Shown here one piece after another: positions 28,257-37,935 of a DNA stretch of 64,000 bases. The DNA is taken from contig NZ_JABBFY010000001.1 in NCBI RefSeq assembly GCF_012927115.1, forward strand, positions 2,914,001 through 2,978,000. Direction: 5' to 3'. Position 1 is the stretch's first letter, and the number at the start of each line of letters is the position of its first letter. The DNA comes from Sphingomonas sp. G-3-2-10 (GTDB taxonomy: Bacteria; Pseudomonadota; Alphaproteobacteria; Sphingomonadales; Sphingomonadaceae). Both the position numbers and the translations under genes were made by a program. Below the pieces are notes generated by a model that ran no database searches, had not been told where the DNA came from, and saw nothing but the letters and a program-made list of their open reading frames with translations.

Positions 28257-29258
28257 CTAGGGGCCCTCGATCCAGCCCGCAAGCTCCCGCCCGATAATGT
28301 TGCGCAGCATTTCCATGCCGGCGCCATCGGAATTCAGGCAGGGCAGATAAGCAAAGTCGATTCCGCCCGCGGCGAGGAAGGTCTCGCGCCCGCGGATCGC
28401 CAGTTCCTCCAGCGTCTCGAGGCAATCGGCGGAAAAGCCCGGCGCGAAGATCGCGACCTTTTTCACGCCGTCCGCCGCCAGCTTCGCCAGCGTCACGTCG
28501 GTCGCCGGCTCGAGCCACTTCGCCCGGCCGAATCGCGACTGGAAGGTCACCGTCAGCTCGCGTCCCAGCGCTTCGGACAGCAGCCGCGCGGTCTTCCGGC
28601 AATGGCAATGATAGGGATCTCCCAGTTCCAGCGTCCGCTGCGGCATGCCGTGAAAGCTGGCGACAATCGCTTCGGGCTCGAAATCGAGCGCGGCGAGCGA
28701 CGCTTCCACCGACGCCTTCAGCGCGCCGATATAGGCCGGATCGTCATGATAGGGCGGCAGCGTCCGCACCGCCGGCTGCCAGCGCATCTTCGCCAGCGCC
28801 GCGAATGCCGCATCGTTCGCCGTCGCGGTCGTCGCGGCGCAATATTGCGGATAGAGCGGCGCGATCAGGATGCGTTCGCAGCCCGCCGACTTCAGCGCCG
28901 CCAGCCGGTCGCCGATCGCCGGATTGCCGTATCGCATCGCCCAATCGACGATCACCTCCGCGCCGAAGCTCAGCGCTTCGGCCTGCAAGCGGGTGATCGC
29001 GGCCAGCGGCGACCCGTCCTCGCGCCACACCAGCGAATAGGCGTGCGCCGATTTCTTCGGCCGCGTGTTCAGGATGATCCCGCGCAGGATCGGCTGCCAG
29101 GCGATCGGCGGGATCTCGACCACGCGCCGGTCGGAGAGGAATTCCGCCAGATAGCGTTTCACCGCTCCCGGCGTTGGCGCATCGGGCGTGCCGAGATTGA
29201 CGAGCAGCACGCCGACCTTGCGCGTGGCCACGGGCGGATGATCTGAAGCAAGGGTCAT
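28257..29258 (-). CDS. hemH: Ferrochelatase
   Basis: 333 residues. Inserts Fe(II) into protoporphyrin IX, the last step of haem synthesis. Signature LLVNLGTPDAPTPGAVKRYL at the N-terminus, catalytic-site His in VASFHGMPQ, and the FQSRFGRAKWLEP and GFSADCLETLEE segments are present. ATG 29258 overlaps the upstream stop (ATGA), so translation is coupled to the molybdenum hydroxylase gene; the very long frame extending upstream in this register is a shadow of that gene. Confidence 0.97.
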   Translation of the reverse strand: MTLASDHPPVATRKVGVLLVNLGTPDAPTPGAVKRYLAEFLSDRRVVEIPPIAWQPILRGIILNTRPKKSAHAYSLVWREDGSPLAAITRLQAEALSFGAEVIVDWAMRYGNPAIGDRLAALKSAGCERILIAPLYPQYCAATTATANDAAFAALAKMRWQPAVRTLPPYHDDPAYIGALKASVEASLAALDFEPEAIVASFHGMPQRTLELGDPYHCHCRKTARLLSEALGRELTVTFQSRFGRAKWLEPATDVTLAKLAADGVKKVAIFAPGFSADCLETLEELAIRGRETFLAAGGIDFAYLPCLNSDGAGMEMLRNIIGRELAGWIEGP

Positions 29259-31531
29259 TCGACGTCCGAAAGCAAGGGGAGCGCGCGGAAGCGGACTCCG
29301 GTCGCGGCTTGCAGCGCATTGGCGATCGCGGGCGCCACCGCCGGCACGCCCAGTTCGCCGACGCCGCCGGGATCGGCATCGCTGCGGATGATCTCCACGG
29401 TGATGTCGGGCATGTCCGCCAGCCGGGGCAGGTTGAGATCGGCGATGTCCATCACCGATGCGACATTGTCGGTGAAGCCGGTCGATCCGCCGATCGCCGC
29501 CGCCATGCCGAAGATCAGCCCGCCCTCGATCTGCTGTTCGACAAGGTCGGGGTTCACCACCCGGCCGACATCGACCACCGCGACCATCCGCTCGACCTTC
29601 ACCTTGCGACCGGCACCCAGCCGCGCTTCGGCCAGCACCGCGATATGCGATCCGCGAAAGCTGTGACAGGCGATGCCCTGTCCCGATCCCTGCGCCCCGC
29701 CCTGCCAGTTGCCGAGCTGTGCCGCGAGTTGCAGGCAGCGCGCGAGGCGCGGCTGGCTGCCCAGCATCGCCATGCGGAACGTCACCGCGTCGCTCTCGGC
29801 GACATGCGCCAGCTCGTCGATGAAGCTTTCGTTGAAGAAGGCGGTGTAGCTGTGCGCATCCGATCGCCAGTGCCCGCTCGGGACGCCGATCGCCGCGGGA
29901 TGATGATCCACCGCATAGTTGGGAATCGCATAGGCCGGGATCGCCCCCGCCACGGCCGACGGATCGCCCCCCGACACCGCCAGCGTCGCCGCGACCAGCG
30001 GGTCGCCGCCCAGCAGCCGTTCCGAGAGCTCGCGCCCGGCCGATGGCGCCGCGATCTTGGCCAGCCAGCCGGCCAGCGACTTGTTCGGTCCCAGCTTGCC
30101 CGCCATCCGCGCGGCGGCGGCGGGGCGGTAGCAATCGTGGCGAAAATCCTCGACCCGCGACCAGGTGAGCTGCACCGGCCGGCCGATCTGCTTGGCGATC
30201 ACCGCCGCCTGCTCTGCCACGGCATGTTCCAGCTTCGCGCCGAACGATCCGCCCGCCATCATCGGATAGACGGTGACGCTGTCCTCGCTCAGCCCCGCCG
30301 CCCGCGCCGCCGCCGCGCGCGCCAGTCCCGGCGCCTGGCTCGGCAGCCACAGCGACATCCGGCCATCGGCATAGTTGGCGGTGCAGGTCATCGGCTCGAT
30401 CGGCGCGTGCAGCGCCAGCCCGACGCGATATTCCGCCGATACCAGCCGCGCGCCCTTGAACTGCGCGGCGAGATCGCCCGTCTCGGCGATGCGCTTGCCT
30501 TCGCCGTCCAGCGCCGCGGTGAGCGCATCGGCGATCGTATCGTCGTTGACGACATCGCCCGGCACCTGGAACCGCGGCTTCATCGCATCGATCGCGCGGT
30601 CCGCCGCCCACCAATTGTCGGCCACCGCGGCGACCCAGCGCTCGGTCTTCACCACCGCGCGCATCCCCAGCACCTTGTTGGCGGCCGCCTCGTCGATCTT
30701 CGCCAGCCCCGCCGTGCCCACCGGCCCCTGCCGGATCGAAGCGAAGACCATATTCTCCAGCCGCACGTCCCCGGCGAAGTTGACGCTGCCGTCCACCTTG
30801 GACGGCGCGTCGAGCCGGGGCACCTTCTGGCCATAGAGGCGGTTCGCCTCGCCCCCCCGCATCGGCAACGGGTTCGGCACATCCTCGCTCGCCGCCGCCG
30901 CCGCGATCTCGCCGAAGCGCAGTTTCTGGTTGCCGTGGATCACTTCGCCATTGGCGGTGCCGCACGCCTGCCAGTCGACGCCCCATTGCCGCGCCGCCGC
31001 CTTGCACAGCATCGCCCGCGCCGCCGCCCCGGCCTTGCGCAGCGTCTCCTCGAAATTGCGGATCGACGAGGAACCGCCGGTCAGCACCAGCGCCGATCGC
31101 GTCGCATGGGTCCGCTGCAGCGATTCCGAAAGCCCGCCCAGCGCCGCTTCGAACAAGGTCGCCGCGCCCAGCGCATTGGCATAGAGCGGATTGAGTGGCG
31201 CGGCCTCGACGCCCACCGCGCTCCACGCTGCTCCTAACTCGTCGGCCACGATCTGCGGAAACGCCGTGAACACGCCCTGCCCCAGCTCGGCCTGCGGCAC
31301 CGCGACAGTGATGTGCCCGTCGGTCCCGATCTTGAGCCAGGCGCCGAACAGGGTCTCGCCCGAATCGGCGGTAAGGTTGGGCAGATAGGTGCGCGGCCAT
31401 ACCGCCCATGCGAGCAGCAGGCCCACGCCCGCGCCGCCGCCGATCAGCAGCGACCGCCGGCTCAACCCTTCGTTCAGGAGCTTGCTCGCCCTGTTCTGCT
31501 TCGCCGGGTTCTGATCGCGCGTATCGGCCAT
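29255..31531 (-). CDS. Molybdopterin-binding subunit of a xanthine-dehydrogenase-family hydroxylase (IorB-like)
   Basis: 758 residues. N-terminal twin-arginine-like signal [19 protein letters not shown] near residue 25 implies export or membrane attachment. Molybdopterin-binding domains are recognisable ([28 protein letters not shown]) and the catalytic Glu is in [12 protein letters not shown] near the C-terminus. The closest type is isoquinoline 1-oxidoreductase/aldehyde dehydrogenase large subunit. No 2Fe-2S partner or FAD subunit is adjacent, which is unusual; it is coupled to hemH downstream and divergent from lgt. The start at 31531 is the first ATG giving the twin-arginine leader. Confidence 0.88.
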   Translation of the reverse strand: MADTRDQNPAKQNRASKLLNEGLSRRSLLIGGGAGVGLLLAWAVWPRTYLPNLTADSGETLFGAWLKIGTDGHITVAVPQAELGQGVFTAFPQIVADELGAAWSAVGVEAAPLNPLYANALGAATLFEAALGGLSESLQRTHATRSALVLTGGSSSIRNFEETLRKAGAAARAMLCKAAARQWGVDWQACGTANGEVIHGNQKLRFGEIAAAAASEDVPNPLPMRGGEANRLYGQKVPRLDAPSKVDGSVNFAGDVRLENMVFASIRQGPVGTAGLAKIDEAAANKVLGMRAVVKTERWVAAVADNWWAADRAIDAMKPRFQVPGDVVNDDTIADALTAALDGEGKRIAETGDLAAQFKGARLVSAEYRVGLALHAPIEPMTCTANYADGRMSLWLPSQAPGLARAAAARAAGLSEDSVTVYPMMAGGSFGAKLEHAVAEQAAVIAKQIGRPVQLTWSRVEDFRHDCYRPAAAARMAGKLGPNKSLAGWLAKIAAPSAGRELSERLLGGDPLVAATLAVSGGDPSAVAGAIPAYAIPNYAVDHHPAAIGVPSGHWRSDAHSYTAFFNESFIDELAHVAESDAVTFRMAMLGSQPRLARCLQLAAQLGNWQGGAQGSGQGIACHSFRGSHIAVLAEARLGAGRKVKVERMVAVVDVGRVVNPDLVEQQIEGGLIFGMAAAIGGSTGFTDNVASVMDIADLNLPRLADMPDITVEIIRSDADPGGVGELGVPAVAPAIANALQAATGVRFRALPLLSDVE

Positions 31532-31658
31532 CGCCGCTGCTCTATCGCGCCCCGCTCGCCCGCGCCAGCCGCACCATTCGCGTATTATATCAATAACACA
31601 CTTGGGTTTATCCCACCGCCGCTCTAATGAGGGCGCGAACACCACACCGGGGGACCGA

Positions 31659-32546
31659 GTGACCTTGCAGCTTTCCATGCTTTCCGCCGCCGCGGAGCAT
31701 ATCCAGTTCGCCGACCTGCATCTCAGCAAGGTCGCGCTCAACCTCGGCTTCTTCGAGATCAAATGGTATTCGCTGGCCTATATCGCCGGTATTCTGGTCG
31801 GCTGGTGGTATCTCCTCCGCCTGCTGGCCCAGCCGGGCGCGCCCATGTCGCGCCGCCATGCCGACGATCTCGTCTTCTACGCCACGCTGGGAATCATCAT
31901 CGGCGGGCGCCTGGGCTATGTGCTGTTCTACGATATCGGGATGCTGGCCTATCCGCTTCAGGTGCTGAAGCTGTGGGACGGCGGCATGTCGCTGCACGGC
32001 GGCGTGATCGGTACGACCATCGCGATCCTGTGGCTGTGCCGGCGCAACGGGCTGAGCTGGCTGCGCGTCCATGACTATGTCGCGGTCGTCGCGCCGTTCG
32101 GCCTGTTCTTCGGGCGTCTGGCGAACTTCGTGAACGGTGAATTGTGGGGCAAGCCGGGCGACGTGCCCTGGGCGATCGTGTTCCAGAACACCGTCCCCTC
32201 GGGCATGATCGAACCCGCGCGCCATCCCAGCCAGCTCTACGAAGCGGGCCTCGAAGGGCTGGTCCTGTTCGCGATCCTGTGGGTCCTCTTCTGGAAGACC
32301 AAGGCGCGCTACGAGCCGGGCAAGCTCGTCGGCACCTTCCTGCTCGGCTATGGCAGCTTCCGCTTCTTCGTCGAATTCTTCCGCGAGCCGGATTCGCAGT
32401 TCGCCGGCACCTTCCTCGCGACCACGATCCATATGGGCCAGCTTTTGTGCCTGCCGATGATCGCGGGCGGCATCTACCTGATCGCCACCGCGAAAAAGCG
32501 CCGCGAGCGGGTCGAGCCGATCGCGGGATCGGAGAGCGTGGCCTGA
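31659..32546 (+). CDS. lgt: Prolipoprotein diacylglyceryl transferase
   Basis: 295 residues with a GTG start at 31659 and GGGGGA upstream; an ATG at 31677 is the alternative. Integral inner-membrane enzyme with seven helices that adds diacylglycerol to the lipobox cysteine of prolipoproteins. Family signature [13 protein letters not shown] and [17 protein letters not shown], plus [13 protein letters not shown], are intact. First gene of a tight + strand operon; the next start is 1 nt after its stop. Confidence 0.96.
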   Translation: MTLQLSMLSAAAEHIQFADLHLSKVALNLGFFEIKWYSLAYIAGILVGWWYLLRLLAQPGAPMSRRHADDLVFYATLGIIIGGRLGYVLFYDIGMLAYPLQVLKLWDGGMSLHGGVIGTTIAILWLCRRNGLSWLRVHDYVAVVAPFGLFFGRLANFVNGELWGKPGDVPWAIVFQNTVPSGMIEPARHPSQLYEAGLEGLVLFAILWVLFWKTKARYEPGKLVGTFLLGYGSFRFFVEFFREPDSQFAGTFLATTIHMGQLLCLPMIAGGIYLIATAKKRRERVEPIAGSESVA

Positions 32547-32547
32547 G

Positions 32548-33639
32548 GTGAGCAACCCGCTCGACGCCAACCCGGAGGAGCGCGGCGCCAACGCCGCCGA
32601 ACCGCTGCTCGCCGAACGCATGGCCCGCGCGATCACCCTCGCCGGACCGATTCCGCTGTCGCAATATATGGGCGCGGCCAACGCCCATTATTATGCGACG
32701 CGCGATCCGCTGGGCGAGCGCGGCGATTTCACCACCGCGCCCGAGATCAGCCAGATGTTCGGCGAGCTGATCGGCCTGTGGCTGGCGGACATGTGGGACC
32801 GCGCCGGGCGTCCCGCGGCGCGCTATGTCGAATTCGGTCCCGGCCGCGGCACGCTGGCCGCCGATGCGCTGCGGGCGATGGCGAAGGCGGGGCTCGAGCC
32901 CCCGGTCAATTTCGTCGAGACCAGCCCGGTGCTGCGCGCCTCGCAGGCCGAGCGCGTACCCCATGCCGAATGGAGCCTCGACCTGATCGGGGTCGAGGAA
33001 GACATGCCTTTGCTCGTCGTCGCCAACGAATTTTTCGACGCGCTGCCGATCCGCCAGCTGGTCAAAACCGACATGGGCTGGCGCGAGCGGCTGGTCGCCT
33101 GTCAGGACACGCTGTTCCTGCCGATCGTCGGCGATCGCGGCTTCGATCAAATCATCCCGCAGCATCTGCGCGACGCCGAGTTCGGTTCGATCCTCGAAAC
33201 CTCGCCGCCGACCGTCGCAATCCTCCGCGCGCTGGCGAAGCGGCTGCTCGAACAGGGCGGCGCTGCGCTGATCATCGACTATGGCTATGAAGGCCCGGCG
33301 ATCGGCGACACGTTGCAGGCGGTGCGCGGCCATGAATATGTCAATCCGTTCGACCAGCCGGGCGAAGCCGATCTGACCGCCCATGTCGATTTCGCGACGC
33401 TGAAGGAAGCCGCCGAGGTCGAGGGGCTGGTGGTACACGGCCCGGTCACCCAGGGCGCATTCCTCAAGGCGCTGGGCATCGACGCCCGCGCCGACAGCCT
33501 GTCGCGCGCGCATCCCGATCGCGCGCCCAGCATCGCGCTCGATCGCGAGCGGCTGGTCGATGACGAGCAGATGGGCGAGCTGTTCAAGGTGATCGCGCTC
33601 ACCGCGCCCGGCTGGCCGGCGCCGGAGGGGTTCCGGTGA
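32548..33639 (+). CDS. MidA/NDUFAF7-type SAM-dependent methyltransferase
   Basis: 363 residues, GTG start 32548, COG1565 family. The N-terminal region (HYYATRDPLGERGDFTTAPEISQMFGE) and SAM-binding motif EFGPGRGTLAADAL are typical; NEFFDALPIRQL follows. The mitochondrial homologue NDUFAF7 dimethylates an arginine of complex I during assembly. Bacterial members commonly sit beside lgt and the pgeF-type gene, as here. Overlaps the GNAT start in GTGA. Confidence 0.92.
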   Translation: MSNPLDANPEERGANAAEPLLAERMARAITLAGPIPLSQYMGAANAHYYATRDPLGERGDFTTAPEISQMFGELIGLWLADMWDRAGRPAARYVEFGPGRGTLAADALRAMAKAGLEPPVNFVETSPVLRASQAERVPHAEWSLDLIGVEEDMPLLVVANEFFDALPIRQLVKTDMGWRERLVACQDTLFLPIVGDRGFDQIIPQHLRDAEFGSILETSPPTVAILRALAKRLLEQGGAALIIDYGYEGPAIGDTLQAVRGHEYVNPFDQPGEADLTAHVDFATLKEAAEVEGLVVHGPVTQGAFLKALGIDARADSLSRAHPDRAPSIALDRERLVDDEQMGELFKVIALTAPGWPAPEGFR

Positions 33640-34148
33640 CTGGCCCAACGACCCGGGACGCCACCGCCGCCGACCTGCCCGCGATCGACGCGCTGTTCCG
33701 CGAGAGCTTCGTCGCGACCTTCGGCCATCTCTACAAGCCCGAGGATCTCGCGGCGTTCCTCGCCGACTTCACGCTGGCCGCCTGGACGCGCGAATTCGAG
33801 TCCGCCGATCATCGCTTCCGCGTCGCCGAGGATGCCGGCGGCATGATCGGCTACGCCAAGATCGGCGACCTGACCTTGCCCGCTCAGACCGAAGCGAAGA
33901 CCGTCGAGCTACGCCAGCTCTATCTGACCGAACGCGCGAAGGGCGGCGGCGTGGCGCAGTCGCTGATGGCCTGGGTGATCGACACCGCGCGCGAACGCGG
34001 CGCGGACGAGCTGTGGCTCTCGGTCTATGTCGACAATCACCGCGCCCGGCGATTCTACGAACGCTATGGGTTCGAAACGCAGGGCATCTACGCCTTCAAG
34101 GTCGGCAATCACCTCGACGAGGATCATCTGATGCGGCTCGAGCTGTGA
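33636..34148 (+). CDS. GNAT-family N-acetyltransferase
   Basis: 170 residues, GTG start within a GTGA overlap. Acetyl-CoA-binding GNAT fold: VELRQLYLTERAKGGGVAQSLM gives the pyrophosphate-binding loop (a degenerate Q/RxxGxG/A), and ELWLSVYVDNHRARRFYERYGFE the C-terminal motif. Substrate unknown. Third gene of the lgt operon. Confidence 0.92.
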   Translation: MTGPTTRDATAADLPAIDALFRESFVATFGHLYKPEDLAAFLADFTLAAWTREFESADHRFRVAEDAGGMIGYAKIGDLTLPAQTEAKTVELRQLYLTERAKGGGVAQSLMAWVIDTARERGADELWLSVYVDNHRARRFYERYGFETQGIYAFKVGNHLDEDHLMRLEL

Positions 34149-34912
34149 GCGAATCCGTCACCCTCGTCCGCGCAAAGGCGCTCGATGGCGTCGCCCACGG
34201 CTTTCTCGGGCGTACCGGCGGCGTCTCGACCGGCATCCATGCCAGCCTGAACGTCGGCACCGGATCGGCCGACGATCCGGCGACCATCGCCGAAAATCGC
34301 CGCCGCGCGACCGATGCGGTGCTGCCCGGCGCGCGCCTCGCCACCGTCTATCAGGTCCACTCGCCCGACGGCGTGGCGGTGATCGAGCCCTATGAGGATC
34401 GCCTGCGCCCCCATGCCGATGCGCTGGTCACCGACCGGCCCGGCCTCGCGCTCGGCATCCTCACCGCGGATTGCGCGCCGGTGCTGTTCGCGGACCGCGA
34501 AGCGCAGGTCGTCGGCGCGGCCCATGCCGGGTGGAAGGGCGCGATCGGCGGGGTCACCGACACGACGATCTCGCTGATGGAGAGCCTCGGCGCGCAACGC
34601 GACCGGATCGTCGCCGCGATCGGCCCGTGCATCGCCCGCGCCAGCTACGAAGTCGACGACGCGTTCCTGCGCCGCTTCGCCGAAGCCGATCCGGAGAATG
34701 AGCGTTTCTTCGCGGACGGCAAGCCCGGCCATTACCAGTTCGACCTCGAAGCCTATGTCGCCCACCGCCTCGCCGCGGCCGGAATCCGCAAGGTCGAGGC
34801 GCTGGGCGAGGACACTTATTCGCAGGAAGCGCGCTTCTACAGCTACCGCCGCGCCACGCATCGCGCCGAACCCGATTACGGGCGGCAGATCTCGATCATC
34901 GGGATCGGCTAA
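34145..34912 (+). CDS. pgeF: Laccase-domain peptidoglycan-editing / purine nucleoside phosphorylase-like protein
   Basis: 255 residues (YfiH/DUF152/CNF1 fold). GTG start overlaps the previous stop (GTGA); the longer frame overlapping the GNAT gene is rejected. Conserved metal-ligand segments are present: HGFLGRTGGVSTG, VYQVHSPDG, LTADCAPVLFAD, AAHAGWKGAIGG, AAIGPCI. Family members cleave purine nucleosides in vitro and have been linked to editing of L-Ser/L-Ala in peptidoglycan precursors. Last gene of the operon, followed by a long palindromic repeat. Confidence 0.93.
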   Translation: MSESVTLVRAKALDGVAHGFLGRTGGVSTGIHASLNVGTGSADDPATIAENRRRATDAVLPGARLATVYQVHSPDGVAVIEPYEDRLRPHADALVTDRPGLALGILTADCAPVLFADREAQVVGAAHAGWKGAIGGVTDTTISLMESLGAQRDRIVAAIGPCIARASYEVDDAFLRRFAEADPENERFFADGKPGHYQFDLEAYVAHRLAAAGIRKVEALGEDTYSQEARFYSYRRATHRAEPDYGRQISIIGIG

Positions 34913-34941
34913 AGCTCTCACCTCACCCCAGCAACCCAACC

Positions 34942-35047
34942 CGTCACCCCGGACTTGTTCCGGGGTCCACCTACCCTCGCGCGCCGGACTCGAGCCTCTT
35001 GCGCTGCGCTCGCCTAGCGTGGCCCCCGGAACAAGTCCGGGGTGACG
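34942..35047. repeat. 24-bp inverted repeat after pgeF
   Basis: Two perfect 24-bp arms (34942-34965 and 35024-35047) whose core is CCCCGGACTTGTTCCGGGG, spaced by 58 nt. It is a dispersed palindromic-repeat type I recall from sphingomonad intergenic DNA. It may end the lgt operon. Confidence 0.75.
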
Positions 35048-35152
35048 GTGTATATGGGGCAGCCTTCCGCGCCGTCCCCATCAAAATGGTAACATCTGAG
35101 ACATTCCTCCCCCGCCCCGCTTCGGCTAGAGGGGTTCCAAGGAGACTTTAGA

Positions 35153-36469
35153 ATGACCGACGAAACCGAAGCCGATCTGACCGGCGCCACCCCGCGCCGC
35201 CGCGCCAAGGCGCCCGTGGAAAAGGTCGGCGGGCGCAAGCTGCGCCCAGCCACGATGATGATGGGTCACGGCTATGACCCGATGCTCTCGGAAGGCTCGC
35301 TGAAGCCGCCGATCTTCCTCACCTCGACCTTCGTCTTCCCCAATGCCGCCGCGGGCAAGCGCCATTTCGAAGGCGTCACGGGCAAGCGTCCGGGCGGTGC
35401 CGACGGCCTCGTCTATTCGCGCTTCAACGGCCCGAATCAGGAAATCCTGGAGGATCGCCTCGCCGTGTGGGAAGAGGCCGAGGATGCGCTGGCCTTCTCG
35501 TCGGGCATGTCGGCGATCGCCACCCTGTTCCTCTCGATGGTCAAGCCGGGCGACACGATCGTCCATTCGGGGCCGCTCTATGCCGCGACCGAGACGCTGA
35601 TCGCGCGCATCCTCGGCCGCTTCGGCGTCCACTGGCTCGACTTCCCGGCGGGCGCGACCCGCGAGGAAATCGACGCGGTGCTGAGCAAGGCCGCGACCGG
35701 AAACGTCGCGCTGATCTATCTCGAAAGCCCGGCCAACCCGACCAATGCGCTGGTGGATGTCGAAGCCGTCGCTGCCAGCCGCGACGCGATCTTCACGGGC
35801 GCGAACAAGCCGCCGATCGCGATCGACAACACCTTCCTCGGCCCGATCTGGGCACAGCCGCTCAAGCAGGGTGCGGACATCGTCGTCTATTCGCTGACCA
35901 AATATGCCGGCGGGCACAGCGATCTGGTGGCGGGCGGCGTGCTGGGCTCGAAGGAACACATCAACACCATCCGGCTGATGCGCAACACGATCGGCACGAT
36001 CTGCGACCCCAACACCGCATGGATGCTGCTGCGCAGCCTCGAAACCCTCGAACTGCGCATGAGCCGCGCCGGCGAGAATGCGGCCAAGGTCTGCGCGTTC
36101 CTGAAGGACCATCCGAAGGTCGAGAAGGTCGGCTATCTTGGCTTCCTCGAAGGCGGCGACGATGCGCGCCAGGCGGATATCTATCGCCGCCACTGCATCG
36201 GCGCGGGATCGACCTTCTCGCTCTATCTCAAGGGCGGCGAAACAGAAGCCTTCGCCTTCCTCGACGCGCTGAAGATCGCCAAGCTCGCCGTGTCGCTCGG
36301 CGGCACCGAGACGCTCGCGTCGCATCCGGCGGGCATGACGCACCTTTCGGTGCCCGAAGCGCGCAAGAAGGCGCTGGGCATCACCGACAATCTCGTCCGC
36401 ATCTCGATCGGCGTCGAGGATGCCGACGATCTGGTCGCCGATTTCGAGGAAGCGCTGAGAGCGGTCTGA
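35153..36469 (+). CDS. Cystathionine gamma-synthase family PLP enzyme
   Basis: 438 residues. PLP-dependent trans-sulfuration enzyme; catalytic Lys in SLTKYAGGH near residue 248, with DNTFLGP upstream. The N-terminus is polar (MTDETEADLTGATPRRRAKA) and the insert VTGKRPGGADGLVYSRFNGP marks the subgroup. Substrate (O-succinyl- or O-acetylhomoserine, cystathionine) cannot be settled by eye; metZ-like sulfhydrylase is one possibility. AAGGAG lies before ATG 35153. No SAM riboswitch pattern was seen upstream. Confidence 0.92.
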   Translation: MTDETEADLTGATPRRRAKAPVEKVGGRKLRPATMMMGHGYDPMLSEGSLKPPIFLTSTFVFPNAAAGKRHFEGVTGKRPGGADGLVYSRFNGPNQEILEDRLAVWEEAEDALAFSSGMSAIATLFLSMVKPGDTIVHSGPLYAATETLIARILGRFGVHWLDFPAGATREEIDAVLSKAATGNVALIYLESPANPTNALVDVEAVAASRDAIFTGANKPPIAIDNTFLGPIWAQPLKQGADIVVYSLTKYAGGHSDLVAGGVLGSKEHINTIRLMRNTIGTICDPNTAWMLLRSLETLELRMSRAGENAAKVCAFLKDHPKVEKVGYLGFLEGGDDARQADIYRRHCIGAGSTFSLYLKGGETEAFAFLDALKIAKLAVSLGGTETLASHPAGMTHLSVPEARKKALGITDNLVRISIGVEDADDLVADFEEALRAV

Positions 36470-36503
36470 AGCCTCAGGCTGTATCGGCATTCAGCGTTGC
36501 AAT

Positions 36504-36525
36504 GAAAAATCCCCCGCGCGGGGGG
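36504..36525 (-). terminator. Candidate terminator on the minus strand
   Basis: On the minus strand: CCCCC-GCGC-GGGGG followed by ATTTTT. It is the first terminator-like structure downstream of the SGNH esterase gene (36855), but 330 nt away. Confidence 0.45.
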
Positions 36526-36575
36526 AGGGGCCTGGCCCGGGCGGCAACGCGCGTGGCGTTCCCATTCCGTCAGCC

Positions 36576-36616
36576 TTCGGCCGCCACCTCCCGCTTCGGG
36601 GAAAGTGGCGGCCGAA
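36576..36616. repeat. 12-bp perfect hairpin repeat
   Basis: TTCGGCCGCCAC and its reverse complement GTGGCGGCCGAA with a 17-nt loop; intergenic palindrome of unknown role. Confidence 0.5.
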
Positions 36617-36854
36617 TGTCGATACAGGTCAGATCCTGTCTAACCGGCCGGAGATGGCCGGTCGCGGCTTGCAATGTAGGATTTCGGCTGCTTGGCTGGA
36701 GAGGCCGGGGGGACGCCCCGCCGCTCTTTGACTCGTCGGAAAATCTCATTTTTTGGGGGAAACCGGTTTTTCGCGATATTGGTGTCAACCGTGTCAACCA
36801 GCACGGTTCCAAGCGATTGTTTTTGAACGATTCACAGCTTCCGCCCGATCCGGC

Positions 36855-37904
36855 CTAGTCCCACAAACCGGGCATCCTGCCGATCGCGCCTTCGAGCAGA
36901 TCGGCAAGGCTGCGCTGATCCTTCAGCGAGGGGTGCCAGTTGCATCCGGTCAACTCCATCGCCGGCGTCGTGACCGTGACAACCGGGCGCGCCATGCTGC
37001 CATTCAGCGCCGCCGCCACCGCGCGCGTATCGGCGTCGAACGACGGCCCGCCGATCAGCACGAAACGCGCCTGAGGCTGTTTCGCTGCCAGTTCCCTGAC
37101 GAACCCGGCATAGCGCGTCCGCCATGCCGTCCGCAGTGCGGCTTCGTCGGCCCAGGCCTCGCCCGCCTTCACCGGCGTCGAGAAGTCGTTGGTGCCGAGA
37201 TAGATGACGATCAGCTGCGGCTTCCACCCGTCATTAGCCAGCGGCACGGCCTCGCCCGGCACCGCGCGCCAGTAGATGGAGGGCAGGCTTTCGCCCGGCA
37301 TATTGCCCGCATAATTGCGCACCACGCCGAAGCCCGACCATGCGATGACGCGGTAATCGGCGTCGAGCCGCTTCGCGAGCAGCGGGCCATAGGCCTGTTG
37401 CGTGTCGGTGGTCACATGCACCCGCGCGCCGTCGCAGTCGCGGGTCGGCGAAGTGTTGCCATAGCCGACCGAGTGCGAATCGCCGATAAACTCGATCCGC
37501 TTCGCCCGCGCGGGCGGCGGGGACAGTGCTTGCCCCTCCGCAGTGAAGAAGCCGAGGAAGCGGATTTCGCCCGGCTGGCTCTCGGTCAGCCTCTCGAGCC
37601 GCACGAGATGTTCGCCCGGCGTCAGTTCGTCGATGATCAACTGTCCGGAGAAGGGCCGTGCAATCCGCGACCGCTCGACCCCGTCGATCAGCACGCGCAC
37701 CGTCTCACGGCGAGTCTCGACGCCGACATTTACCGACGTGCCGCTGAACCGCGCCTCGTAATAGACACCGGGCCAGCCCGAGCGCAGCGCGCCATCGGCA
37801 TCGCGCACCGAACGCCCGCCTTCGTGCACCGCCAGCGGCCGGCCGGTATCGGCGCACGCCATCGTGACCAGCGCCAGCGCCGCAATCGCCCAGATCCGCT
37901 TCAT
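36855..37904 (-). CDS. SGNH/GDSL hydrolase, carbohydrate esterase family 2-like
   Basis: 349 residues from ATG 37904; the longer frame starts in a neighbouring gene's shadow. N-terminal MKRIWAIAALALVTMACADTG is a signal peptide ending in a Cys, possibly a weak lipobox. A beta-sandwich domain (about 25-130) precedes the SGNH domain: GDSHSVGYG (catalytic Ser), GTND, and C-terminal NWHPS for the catalytic His. This two-domain order matches CE2 acetylesterases, which deacetylate polysaccharides. Periplasmic or outer-membrane lipoprotein. Confidence 0.86.
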   Translation of the reverse strand: MKRIWAIAALALVTMACADTGRPLAVHEGGRSVRDADGALRSGWPGVYYEARFSGTSVNVGVETRRETVRVLIDGVERSRIARPFSGQLIIDELTPGEHLVRLERLTESQPGEIRFLGFFTAEGQALSPPPARAKRIEFIGDSHSVGYGNTSPTRDCDGARVHVTTDTQQAYGPLLAKRLDADYRVIAWSGFGVVRNYAGNMPGESLPSIYWRAVPGEAVPLANDGWKPQLIVIYLGTNDFSTPVKAGEAWADEAALRTAWRTRYAGFVRELAAKQPQARFVLIGGPSFDADTRAVAAALNGSMARPVVTVTTPAMELTGCNWHPSLKDQRSLADLLEGAIGRMPGLWD

Positions 37905-37935
37905 CCCATCCTCCCGTTTCGGGCAGGATAGCGTG

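Larger units (their letters stand above)
36470..36854. other. 385-bp gene-free stretch with hairpins and a low-GC tract
   Basis: No gene found. It contains a minus-strand terminator-like CCCCC-GCGC-GGGGG hairpin followed by T residues (36504-36525), a 12-bp perfect hairpin (36576-36587/36605-36616, 17-nt loop), and a less GC-rich segment (36740-36835) with tandem GTGTCAACC at 36781-36798. Function unknown. Confidence 0.5.

Noticed and set aside
28257..31409. 1050-residue frame covering hemH and upstream
   Set aside because: Only the hemH part (from 29258) is real; the rest is an alternative frame of the molybdenum hydroxylase gene.
35048..35152. SAM riboswitch before the PLP sulfhydrylase
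   Set aside because: No SAM-II or SAH consensus elements found in the leader.
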